Source: Bacteroidales bacterium | GTDB lineage: Bacteria > Bacteroidota > Bacteroidia > Bacteroidales > UBA7960 | DNA length: 5,405 nt | Reading direction: 5' to 3' | Assembly (NCBI GenBank): GCA_003555385.1 | Contig: PWHO01000034.1 | Span: forward strand, 1 to 5,405 | Shown here: positions 1 to 5,405 of the stretch, in pieces | How the letters are laid out: each line of letters begins with the position of its first letter | How positions within the stretch are numbered: the stretch's first letter is position 1 | The notes under the pieces: generated by a model | Told to the model about the DNA's origin: nothing | Database searches by the model: none | What the model saw: only the letters and a program-made list of their open reading frames with translations | Position numbers and translations under genes: made by a program

Positions 1-9
1 AAAAACGAA

Positions 10-1203
10 ATGTGGAAGCAAACACTGCTGACCATGGTTTTCCTGGGGCTGCTGATCACGGCATGCAGCAAAAGTGAAGCCACCGGCAGTGAGACTGAAC
101 AGGATCCGCCCTTAAGGGGACACTATGACGGACCTTATGTTTTGTATGAGGGACTCAATGCAAGGGTGCTTAGTGTAGCGCCCGGCCCGGGTGGTGCCGT
201 GACGGAAGATGAAACCATCAGCCAGGCTGACCTGCGGCGGGAGCCCCTTAAAGTATATCCCAACGGGAGAAACATGGATGACAGCCGGATGGATCCTTTT
301 AATGTAACCCTCTTTGATTTTTCCGTGGAAGAACAATGGGACTTCGACCAACCGGAAAAGATATTTTCCATTGCTGACATTGAATGCGGGTTTGCCCATA
401 CGGTGTCCATATTACAGGCAGGAAATGTCATCGATGAAGATTTTAACTGGATTTATGGGGAGAACCACCTGATCGTAAACGGCGACATGTTCAGCAGGGG
501 GCTTGATATGATGGCGCTTTTGTGGCTTCTTTATAAACTGGACTATGAGGCCCTGGCAGCCGGTGGCAAGGTTCACATCATCATCGGGAACCACGAGGCT
601 ATGAATCTGAGGGGAGACGTCCGCTATGTGGAGGATCGTTACCTGGACTGGACCAACAGTATGGGAATCCCTTATGAAGACCTATTCAATGAAGATACGG
701 AATTGGGCCGCTGGCTGCGCAGCAAGAACTCCATCATCCGCATTGGCCGTAACCTGGTGGTGCACGGGGGGATCAGTCCTGAATTTGTGGAAAGGGGCAT
801 CACTCCGCCGGAGGCCAACCGCCTTGTGCGCCGTGACCTGGGCCTTCAGACCTCCGAGTTGGAAGGAACCTCCGAGTTTGTGTTCCGAACCTATGGGCCG
901 CATTGGTACCGGGGCATGGTCAGAACACGTGAAGACAGGGAGCCTGTGTTTGCGGAAGACTTCCCGCCAATCCTTGATTATTTTGATGTGGACCGTTTCA
1001 TCGTAGGGCACAATAAAGGCCCGGAAATCATGAAACTGCGTGAAAAACTGGTGGTGGTGATCGATGTAAACCACACTGGTAATTGGGCCAGCGGAGACTC
1101 CCGGGCATTACTCATCGAACACAAAGATGGCGAAGACCATCTGTGGGCTGTGTTCGACAGCGGAGAGAAAAATGAAGTTCCCGTCGGAGAACCGGCCCCG
1201 TGA
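10..1203 (+). CDS. Lipoprotein PPP/Shewanella-like metallophosphatase
   Basis: This 397-residue protein is predicted to be a metal-dependent phosphoesterase of the calcineurin-like superfamily, closest to PPP-type or Shewanella-like phosphatases. A short hydrophobic signal ends in the lipobox I-T-A-C with Cys19, so it should be exported and lipid-anchored. The core motifs appear in the expected order: ADIEC (122-126), GDMFSRG (158-164), GNHE (193-196), HGGISPEF (252-259) and VGH (332-334). HGG-SP is a PPP-family hallmark. Two motifs are altered: the usual D-x-H-G is D123-I-E125-C126, and the second Asp of GD-x-x-DRG is Ser162, while the phosphate-binding Arg163 is kept. A His-to-Glu change in the first motif is, from memory, common in Bacteroidota homologues; the Cys is less familiar. 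The substrate is unknown. The ATG at 10 is chosen because it gives a full lipoprotein signal; the upstream bases are A-rich with no Shine-Dalgarno. It converges on the neighbouring hydrolase, and its promoter lies outside the window. Confidence 0.92.
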   Translation: MWKQTLLTMVFLGLLITACSKSEATGSETEQDPPLRGHYDGPYVLYEGLNARVLSVAPGPGGAVTEDETISQADLRREPLKVYPNGRNMDDSRMDPFNVTLFDFSVEEQWDFDQPEKIFSIADIECGFAHTVSILQAGNVIDEDFNWIYGENHLIVNGDMFSRGLDMMALLWLLYKLDYEALAAGGKVHIIIGNHEAMNLRGDVRYVEDRYLDWTNSMGIPYEDLFNEDTELGRWLRSKNSIIRIGRNLVVHGGISPEFVERGITPPEANRLVRRDLGLQTSELEGTSEFVFRTYGPHWYRGMVRTREDREPVFAEDFPPILDYFDVDRFIVGHNKGPEIMKLREKLVVVIDVNHTGNWASGDSRALLIEHKDGEDHLWAVFDSGEKNEVPVGEPAP

Positions 1204-1285
1204 TTTAAACTTCAGAGTGCCTCAAGTGTTACGTGATAATTCTGTTTGTAGCTATACTTGCCGTCCGGTTTGTCGGGGGGGGTCA

Positions 1286-2995
1286 CTATTGTGGCTGCTT
1301 TTCAAATACGATTCCAAAAGACCTGCTACTACTGGCTTCAAAACCGGTAACTACTCCGGCCTCATCCCTGACAAACTTGATTTCCATGATGGGAAAGCCC
1401 CCTGTATACTGGTCATTTGATTCAGCCTTCAGTGGGATATTTTTAAACCGGCGATGTTGCAGCACCATAGCTCCTTCATCATTGATGGCGACGGTGTAAA
1501 ACGTTTCCAATTCAGCACTGAAATAAGCACCAAGGTACTCGGCCAGCTCTTCAGGTGAAGGCTCCCACGCAGACTCATTTAATCGAATAGCACGGTGGTT
1601 TCCACTCTGGTGCAGTGTCATGGCATCTACCTCCCCTTCCTGGTTGCGATGAAAGGTCATACTGGCCTCGACAACGGTTAGGTAAAATATTGAATCGGAA
1701 CTGGCAAAAATCTCAAAACGGGGTTGTCCGGTGGCCTGGGCATATAGTTTGTCTTCTTCACGCGTAAATTCCATAACAAAGCCAGGGGCAGCCTCCAATT
1801 CATAGCGGCCAATGAATTCATCAAAACGCGTTGCATCGTATACGAAAACCTCACCATCAGCCAGTGACTTGCGGGCTTCTTTATCCAACTCCATTACATC
1901 GGCAAAAAAGGCTTCTGCCAACTGAATGGCCATGGCTTGGGCCGGCAGCCTGCTGTTGTTGCTTTGAACCACCACGGCACCCTTGATTCCAGGGAACATT
2001 AATAGGGCAGACCTGTGCGCTGTATCGGCACCACCGTGTTCCACCAGGAGCAATCCATTCAGATCCCTAACCATCAACCCACCTGCATACTGGGTAGATT
2101 CCCCGCTATTCAAAGGAAAAGCCTGCTGCATCCTGTCAATGGTTTCCGGACTTCCAACAATGGGATTGTGAAAGTTACGGATCCATATTTCCAGGTCACC
2201 TATGGTACTGTATATACCTCCCGCGCCCATGGATGCATGGAGGTCAGAGACCACAACAATCTGATTATCCGGCCCCACTGAATATCCCTGTGCTTTTCCT
2301 GGAATGAGTTGTCCCGGACTCTCAATGACCAGAGTATTGTGCATACCCAAGGGTTCAAATACATGTTTCCTCATCCATCCCGAAAAAGATTCTTCTGTTA
2401 TTCTTTCGATGACCATGGCTAACAGGGCGTATCCCGAATTATTGTAATTAAAGCTTGCCCCAGGTTTGTTTTGCAAAGAAGGTTGCCGCTGCAGCAGGGG
2501 AATGATCTCTGCCCTGCGAATGTTGTCAGTCAGGTAGCGGCCACCCATGGCCATGGAGTTTATGTATTCACGGTAACCACTGGTGTGTGAGACCAGGTGG
2601 CGTATCCGCACCGTATCACCAAAATCAGGCAACTCCGGTATATGCAAACGAATATCATCTTCCAGCGAAAGCTTTCCCTGCTCCTTTAATAACAACAATC
2701 CGAAGACGGTGAATTGTTTTGATGTAGATCCAATGTTTGTAGGCGTACCCTCAGCAAAAGGAACACCATGGGTAAGGTTGGCCATGCCAAAAGCTTCCTG
2801 AAAAATGACACTACCATCACGCATGACCAACACCACCCCGCCGGGCAGGTCTTTGGTATTATATGCTGAAATCAGTTCTTCTGCAATGGCCACCGGATCA
2901 TGGGGCAATTCATCTGCCTTATGCGCTCCAACATGAAGTACAGGGAAAAAGGTAAAAAGTAAAATGACGCTTAATAATGGCCTATTGGTTTTCAT
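1286..2995 (-). CDS. Secreted beta-lactamase-family serine hydrolase
   Basis: This 569-residue protein belongs to the beta-lactamase/class C penicillin-binding-protein superfamily, which includes esterases and D-aminopeptidases. The N-terminus is a signal peptide (basic start, hydrophobic stretch, likely cleavage after HVGA at about residue 24), so it acts in the periplasm or outside. Catalytic motifs are S90-T-S-K93 (nucleophile and general base), Y184-N-N186 (the Y-x-N motif) and H320-G-G322 in place of the K-T-G box, as in many esterase-like members. After the catalytic domain come two C-terminal beta-rich regions, about 390-472 and 481-569. The first carries AQATGQPRFE and resembles the DUF3471-type domain seen in such hydrolases. 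The substrate cannot be deduced. The frame can be opened from a TTG at 2999-3001, but ATG at 2993-2995 is preferred because it begins the signal peptide directly (MKTNRPLL). The gene ends with tandem stops TAG-TGA. It lies 67 bp downstream of the Yip1-like gene and may be cotranscribed with it. Confidence 0.94.
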   Translation of the reverse strand: MKTNRPLLSVILLFTFFPVLHVGAHKADELPHDPVAIAEELISAYNTKDLPGGVVLVMRDGSVIFQEAFGMANLTHGVPFAEGTPTNIGSTSKQFTVFGLLLLKEQGKLSLEDDIRLHIPELPDFGDTVRIRHLVSHTSGYREYINSMAMGGRYLTDNIRRAEIIPLLQRQPSLQNKPGASFNYNNSGYALLAMVIERITEESFSGWMRKHVFEPLGMHNTLVIESPGQLIPGKAQGYSVGPDNQIVVVSDLHASMGAGGIYSTIGDLEIWIRNFHNPIVGSPETIDRMQQAFPLNSGESTQYAGGLMVRDLNGLLLVEHGGADTAHRSALLMFPGIKGAVVVQSNNSRLPAQAMAIQLAEAFFADVMELDKEARKSLADGEVFVYDATRFDEFIGRYELEAAPGFVMEFTREEDKLYAQATGQPRFEIFASSDSIFYLTVVEASMTFHRNQEGEVDAMTLHQSGNHRAIRLNESAWEPSPEELAEYLGAYFSAELETFYTVAINDEGAMVLQHRRFKNIPLKAESNDQYTGGFPIMEIKFVRDEAGVVTGFEASSSRSFGIVFEKQPQ

Positions 2996-3062
2996 GGTCA
3001 ATATTTTTGTTTATATCATATGAACGTACGACATCAGGCTCATAGCAAAAGTTACACGACCC

Positions 3063-3716
3063 CTAGAACCAGCGAAATACGATAAAGGTGGAAAGCCCCT
3101 GTGCAATCAGCAAGCCAATGGTGAAACTAACTCCCGCACGCGTTCTTTTCAAATTGGAGGATACCCGGTAAGCATGAAACATCAGTGCCACCATCCAGAC
3201 TGTCGCCAGGATAAATATCAGGGTGATCAGCACGGCTAAAAATATCTCCCAGCTGGAGATGGGACCCGGATCTGCCCAATCTTTCACTTCCACTTCAGCA
3301 TACGCTTCAATTTGATCCACAAATCGGTACATAATTGAAGCAATCACCTTATCCAGTACCCTGGGGAACCCCGCCAGGGCCGACAACAGCATGGGCGCCC
3401 TGGCCAGGGCCTGGGTGCCGGCAATATCAGCAAGTCGCGCTTTGGTTGGTGACAGCATCAGGGCCATGGGATAAAACACAACCACCATGCATAACCATGC
3501 AATCAATGATAAGCCCAGGTGCATCGGGAAACCTCCTTCCCAGCCAATCTTGCCGTCCAACACACCGGGAAAGTACACTCCGCTGGCATGTCCGATCAGG
3601 GAGGTCAGAATAATAATCAGCAGGCCAGCCCACAGGGCATGTGTACCTGCCACATAAACGAAAGGATTATACCACCCTTTCTTGTCACGAATGATGTTGG
3701 TAATTGTTGTTTTCAT
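3063..3716 (-). CDS. Yip1-like polytopic membrane protein
   Basis: This 217-residue protein has four clear hydrophobic segments at about 27-47, 65-88, 154-180 and 195-214, separated by polar loops, so it is an inner-membrane protein. The stretch around residues 96-119 (DIAGTQALARAPMLL, then LSALAGFPR) resembles a segment I recall in Bacteroidota proteins annotated as YIP1 family. That assignment rests on memory of the family pattern, not on catalytic residues. The biochemical role is unknown. The ATG at 3714-3716 lies inside the last codons of the upstream DUF2089 gene, a 32-bp overlap that implies translational coupling and a shared job. There is no transporter or enzyme motif. It could be a generic small membrane protein rather than a true Yip1 member, but its coding status is secure from its length, composition and overlap with a recognised gene. 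Confidence 0.85.
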   Translation of the reverse strand: MKTTITNIIRDKKGWYNPFVYVAGTHALWAGLLIIILTSLIGHASGVYFPGVLDGKIGWEGGFPMHLGLSLIAWLCMVVVFYPMALMLSPTKARLADIAGTQALARAPMLLSALAGFPRVLDKVIASIMYRFVDQIEAYAEVEVKDWADPGPISSWEIFLAVLITLIFILATVWMVALMFHAYRVSSNLKRTRAGVSFTIGLLIAQGLSTFIVFRWF

Positions 3717-3984
3717 GTTCCAGGTTTTTGATACGATTAATGATGTCGTCCAGCATATTTCTCACTGTAGGATAACTAAGGTTCAGGTATTTGGACATTT
3801 CCTTGAGGCTGCCGCTGCTCTTTACAAATGCAAGGATGAATGATTGATCAGCCTCCTGCAAACTGGCCGGCACGGGCAAGGAAAACGTCCCATCCACAGT
3901 AGTGCCACAAGAGGCACAATGAAGGGATTTAACGCACAGCCTATGGCTGCACGATGGACACATTTGGGGAATTTTCTTGTTCAT
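3685..3984 (-). CDS. DUF2089 zinc-ribbon/HTH protein, putative regulator
   Basis: This 99-residue protein matches the DUF2089 pattern. An N-terminal zinc ribbon is formed by C9-x2-C12 and C23-x2-C26 followed by GTT. A helix-turn-helix-like region at about residues 56-86 contains SLKEMSKYLNLSYPTVRNML, with the family-typical LSYPTVRN turn, and the tail is Asn/His-rich. The fold suggests a small cytosolic DNA-binding regulator, but no function is established that I can cite. The ATG at 3982-3984 gives the full ribbon; no Shine-Dalgarno is visible upstream. Its last 32 bp overlap the start of the Yip1-like membrane gene in another frame, so the two are cotranscribed and probably coupled. A reasonable inference is that it controls its own operon or responds to the state of the membrane partner. 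It is the first gene of the leftward cluster, downstream of a very AT-rich region. Confidence 0.9.
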   Translation of the reverse strand: MNKKIPQMCPSCSHRLCVKSLHCASCGTTVDGTFSLPVPASLQEADQSFILAFVKSSGSLKEMSKYLNLSYPTVRNMLDDIINRIKNLEHENNNYQHHS

Positions 3985-4112
3985 GGCTTCATAATTTTTA
4001 TAAAAGTAAATTATAAGTTTAATTTATACAAGTTATTTATTAATTTTATTACTAAACTCATTCATATCATTAATTTATACATTGATTTTGCTTCGAAACC
4101 GGTAATCCCTAT
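3985..4112 (-). promoter_or_regulatory. AT-rich region upstream of the DUF2089 operon
   Basis: This stretch is far richer in A and T than the flanking genes and has no convincing coding frame. It lies directly upstream of the leftward DUF2089 start, so it probably contains that operon's promoter. I find no good match to the Bacteroidota TTTG/TAnnTTTG pair. A small inverted repeat (TAAATTA at 4007-4013 and TAATTTA at 4020-4026, 6-bp spacer) sits 23 bp before the start codon and could be an operator, but such repeats arise easily in AT-rich DNA. Confidence 0.35.
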
Positions 4113-4400
4113 TTGACCTTACCCAGGATCTTTGCATCCCTGTCCGGGTATTTTGAGCCAATCAATGCGCACAGGAGTTTAATGATTTATGAAACTGCTT
4201 GTTTTAAGCATATGACTATTGATGACCACCTGATTGTAAGCAGTGGGATGGATTGTAAATCAGATGTGACCATCAAAACCGACACAGCTTCCGTTGATGC
4301 CACCATCATTCAATTGAGCGAAACGCTGGTTACGACATTCAATAAGCCCCAAAAGCTTTTAGATGGTCCGGGTTCATTAACAAATATCGGTCAGGCGGTT
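4113..4400 (+). pseudogene. Unrecognised open frame, possible gene remnant
   Basis: This frame is open from about 4086 with a possible ATG at 4113 and runs without a stop into the FISUMP remnant, ending in TAG at 4470-4472. I recognise no domain, signal peptide or motif in residues 1-96. No Shine-Dalgarno or promoter is clear. The other frames in this stretch are full of stops, and I found no alternative gene on either strand. Because the adjoining FISUMP fragment is broken, the simplest view is that this is the decayed upstream part of the same gene or of a neighbour. It could also be a chance open frame. No function is proposed. Confidence 0.3.
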
Positions 4401-4633
4401 CTGACAGGGAGCAACCCGCTTTCAACCTCTTGCCGCTACTGCAATATGCACCGGGGGTCTTTGGTCATATAGGTGACAACAGCCGCTGGTGGAGTGCTGA
4501 TGAGTACAGCGGCACCAATGCCTTGGTCCGGTAAGTGCGCAGAGGCGAGGGAAATGTATACCGTCTCAATTACTTTAAGAGCTATGGGTTCAGCGTCCGC
4601 TGCTTTAGGGAAGTGGACAATTTGACAATTTGA
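4401..4633 (+). pseudogene. FISUMP (Fib_succ_major) domain gene remnant
   Basis: Read in the frame of codon 4472-4474, the DNA encodes FGHIGDNSRWWSADEYSG, then a TAA at 4532-4534, then EGNVYRLNYFKSYGFSVRC up to a TGA at 4631-4633. This is the characteristic C-terminal signature of the FISUMP domain (RWWSATEYS ... GNVYR ... KSYGFSVRC) found in exported proteins of Fibrobacter and Bacteroidota, usually lipoproteins or surface proteins of unknown role. Just upstream, the matching residues YCNMHRG lie in a different frame (4437-4457), so at least one frame change is present near the run of five G at 4453-4457. The TAA replaces a position that is normally aromatic (a Y codon in W-Y-R-Y). No start or export signal is found. 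With a stop inside the most conserved block and a frame change, the gene is very likely inactive. Confidence 0.78.
4616..4631. repeat. 8-bp tandem duplication gacaattt
   Basis: Two exact copies of gacaattt lie head to tail at the 3' end of the FISUMP remnant. The second copy runs into the TGA that ends the frame. It looks like a small slippage duplication that altered the tail of the decayed gene. Confidence 0.6.
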
Positions 4634-4642
4634 TTTATTTGT

Positions 4643-4947
4643 ATGTGGACCCCGCCAAACTATCCCCCTAACGCAGTCAGAACTGAACTGTGTATCACTG
4701 GCCCTAAAGAGACCAATCTATATCTCTTGGGCATTATCAAGGAAATTGAACCTCCGTTTGGCCGATTTGATCAACCTGAGGACGTGGAGTTGATTTACAC
4801 ATCACCAGATAAGGCGAAAAAAGCTTTTGAAGGGTTTTATGAGAAGCTTTGTGGTTCGTATTGTATCCGGAGCTGATTGGTGATCCGGATGGGTTGATGA
4901 TTGACGACGAGGTGTTATACTTTAGGGGGAGTGAGTTGTTTATGTAG
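4643..4947 (+). pseudogene. Small unrecognised gene broken by one frameshift
   Basis: From ATG 4643 the frame encodes a protein-like sequence (TPPNYPPNAVRTEL near the start, PEDVELIYTSPDKAKKAFEG later) but stops at TGA 4874-4876. The -1 frame is open from 4831 and carries a good continuation, FVLYPELIGDPDGLMIDDEV, then LYFRGSELFM, ending at TAG 4945-4947. Removing two bases in tttgtgg (4849-4854) joins them into 100 codons with EKLW-FVLYPEL at the join. I see no signal peptide, membrane segment or known motif, and I do not recognise the family. No canonical slippery heptamer occurs in the only stretch where a -1 shift could work (4831-4874), so a mutation or a sequencing error is more likely than programmed frameshifting. 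The start is uncertain: it has no Shine-Dalgarno and lies 9 bp after the FISUMP stop in the same frame. A probable terminator follows. Confidence 0.5.
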
Positions 4948-4967
4948 GAGTAGGAGTGAGCACAAAG

Positions 4968-4997
4968 AAAGCTTGCCGGTTGCAGGTGCTTTTTTTT
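4968..4997 (+). terminator. Probable intrinsic terminator
   Basis: The arm aaagcttgc (4968-4976) pairs with gcag...gcttt (4982-4992) around a 5-base loop, with a 2-base bulge and one G-T pair. Eight T follow from 4990. It lies 20 bp after the TAG of the frameshifted small gene, as expected for its terminator. Confidence 0.55.
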
Positions 4998-5131
4998 AGA
5001 CCTCTAAGGAGGGTGATGAAGAAGTTGCAAGCTGAAAGAAAATGACGGTTTTTTCTGTGCCGGCTGGATTGTGATAGGAGAATGATTTCCGGATTATTTC
5101 CAAAAAAGTATGCTAAAAAGTATACTAAAGA
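4998..5131. other. Intergenic stretch without a recognisable gene
   Basis: I see no gene here in either direction. The stretch contains an AAGGAGG sequence (5006-5012) followed by only a nine-codon frame (5016-5045), and the 12-bp tandem repeat listed separately. It separates the terminator of the decayed small gene from the terminator of the tRNA. Confidence 0.5.
5103..5126. repeat. 12-bp tandem repeat, aaaaagtatRct twice
   Basis: aaaaagtatgct (5103-5114) is followed directly by aaaaagtatact (5115-5126), differing at one base. The second copy contains the perfect palindrome AGTATACT. It sits 5 bp from the long terminator hairpin after the tRNA gene. The role is unknown; it could be a protein-binding site or a slippage product. 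Confidence 0.6.
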
Positions 5132-5174
5132 AAAAATCAGCCACCTGCGAAAACTTCGTAAGTGGCTGATTTTT
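5132..5174 (-). terminator. Strong terminator hairpin after the tRNA gene
   Basis: Thirteen perfectly paired bases (aaaaatcagccac, 5132-5144, with gtggctgattttt, 5162-5174) enclose a small internal loop, five more pairs (gcgaa with ttcgt) and a 3-base apex. Read leftward, the stem ends in a run of six T. It begins 4 bp beyond the tRNA 3' end, so it should terminate the tRNA transcript. It also has a T run on the + strand and may work in both directions. Confidence 0.85.
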
Positions 5175-5177
5175 ATG

Positions 5178-5251
5178 TGGGCCCACCTGGGCTCGAACCA
5201 GGGACCAACTGATTATGAGTCAGCTACTCTAACCAACTGAGCTATGGGCCC
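5178..5251 (-). tRNA. tRNA with CAT anticodon, probably Ile2 (lysidine type)
   Basis: The 74-base gene folds as a complete cloverleaf. The acceptor stem is GGGCCCA with TGGGCCC (7 pairs), the D arm GCTC/GAGT, the anticodon loop CTCATAA with anticodon CAT, the T arm CCTGG-TTCGAGC-CCAGG, and the discriminator is A73. CCA is not encoded. Three tRNAs read with CAT: initiator Met, elongator Met and Ile2, the last being modified by TilS to read AUA. The G1-C72 pair argues against the initiator. The C4-G69 and C5-G68 pairs and the loop context GACTCATAATC resemble the E. coli Ile2 tRNA and known TilS recognition features, so Ile2 is favoured over elongator Met. A strong terminator follows and a Bacteroidota-type promoter precedes it. 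Confidence 0.96.
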
Positions 5252-5294
5252 GTGAATGCCTCCATAATTGTGGTAAAACAGGCATTTGGGAGTG

Positions 5295-5327
5295 CAAATT
5301 TACACATAATATGCCTATTTCAAAAAA
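5295..5327 (-). promoter_or_regulatory. Bacteroidota-type promoter for the tRNA gene
   Basis: Read leftward, TTTTTTG (5321-5327) is followed after 18 bases by TAAATTTG (5295-5302). This matches the Bacteroidota housekeeping consensus of TTTG at -33 and TAnnTTTG at -7. Transcription would begin near 5288, giving a leader of about 37 bases before the mature tRNA. The leader contains a 6-bp inverted repeat (ggcatt at 5281-5286, aatgcc at 5255-5260). Confidence 0.65.
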
Positions 5328-5354
5328 GTTTTTTTATTTTGTCGGAGCTGCCTG

Positions 5355-5399
5355 GTTGTTGGTTCTCATGGGCAAGTTAGTTGTTGGTTCTCACGGGCA
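5355..5399. repeat. Two copies of a 20-bp direct repeat, 25-bp period
   Basis: gttgttggttctcaYgggca occurs at 5355-5374 and 5380-5399, with one T/C difference and a 5-bp spacer (agtta). The window ends 6 bp later, so more copies may lie beyond. The short spacer and low copy number do not fit a CRISPR array. It may be part of an intergenic repeat family. Confidence 0.65.
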
Positions 5400-5405
5400 G
5401 AGGGA

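Noticed and set aside
682..1074. Long open frame on the minus strand within the phosphatase
   Set aside because: It is antisense to a motif-rich gene and shows no family features; a shadow frame.
1127..1499. Open frames on the + strand spanning the convergent gene ends
   Set aside because: They overlap the ends of two well-supported genes and carry no recognisable domain.
2996..3001. TTG at 2999-3001 as the start of the serine hydrolase
   Set aside because: It adds only two residues before an ATG that begins a normal signal peptide.
3335..3731. Open frames on the + strand and in a second minus frame over the Yip1-like gene
   Set aside because: They have low-complexity Pro/Gly/Trp-rich composition typical of out-of-frame translation.
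4831..4876. Programmed -1 frameshift in the small broken gene
   Set aside because: No X-XXY-YYZ heptamer is in the right phase. The AAAAAA run at 4817-4822 lies before a stop (4828-4830) in the -1 frame, so slipping there would end translation.
5006..5045. AAGGAGG followed by a nine-codon frame from 5016
   Set aside because: The frame is too short to support, and strong Shine-Dalgarno sequences are not typical of this phylum's starts; probably chance.
5178..5251. Initiator Met tRNA
   Set aside because: The first acceptor pair is G1-C72, whereas bacterial initiators lack a Watson-Crick pair there.
5355..5399. Possible start of a CRISPR array
   Set aside because: The spacer is only 5 bp, there are two copies, and no cas gene is in view.

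Overview
The window looks like chromosomal DNA from a member of the Bacteroidota. The evidence is a metallophosphatase with the DIE-type first motif that I associate with this phylum, a FISUMP (Fib_succ_major) domain remnant, and a tRNA promoter that fits the Bacteroidota -33/-7 pattern (TTTG ... TAnnTTTG). Start sites also lack clear Shine-Dalgarno sequences. I cannot name the genus.

Layout, left to right. Bases 10-1203 (+) encode a lipid-anchored PPP/Shewanella-like metallophosphatase. It converges on a leftward cluster: a secreted beta-lactamase-family serine hydrolase (1286-2995), a four-helix Yip1-like membrane protein (3063-3716) and a DUF2089 zinc-ribbon/helix-turn-helix protein (3685-3984). 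The last two overlap by 32 bp and form a clear translational unit. The hydrolase follows 67 bp further on and may be cotranscribed. An AT-rich stretch (3985-4112) lies upstream of the DUF2089 gene and probably carries its promoter.

Bases 4113-4950 are a pocket of decayed coding DNA: an unrecognised open frame, the C-terminal end of a FISUMP-domain gene broken by frame changes and a TAA, and a small unrecognised gene that becomes about 100 codons if one frameshift is repaired. A probable terminator, a 12-bp tandem repeat and a long terminator hairpin follow. Then comes a leftward tRNA with a CAT anticodon (5178-5251), probably the lysidine-type Ile2 tRNA, with its own promoter. The right edge holds two copies of a 20-bp repeat with a 25-bp period, which may continue outside the window.

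The intact genes suggest envelope and periplasmic functions: a surface or periplasmic phosphatase, an exported hydrolase and a membrane protein with a cytosolic DNA-binding partner. No known defence or mobile system is complete here. The most interesting points are the altered motifs of the phosphatase, the overlapping regulator/membrane-protein pair, and the decayed accessory DNA next to the 3' end of a tRNA gene.
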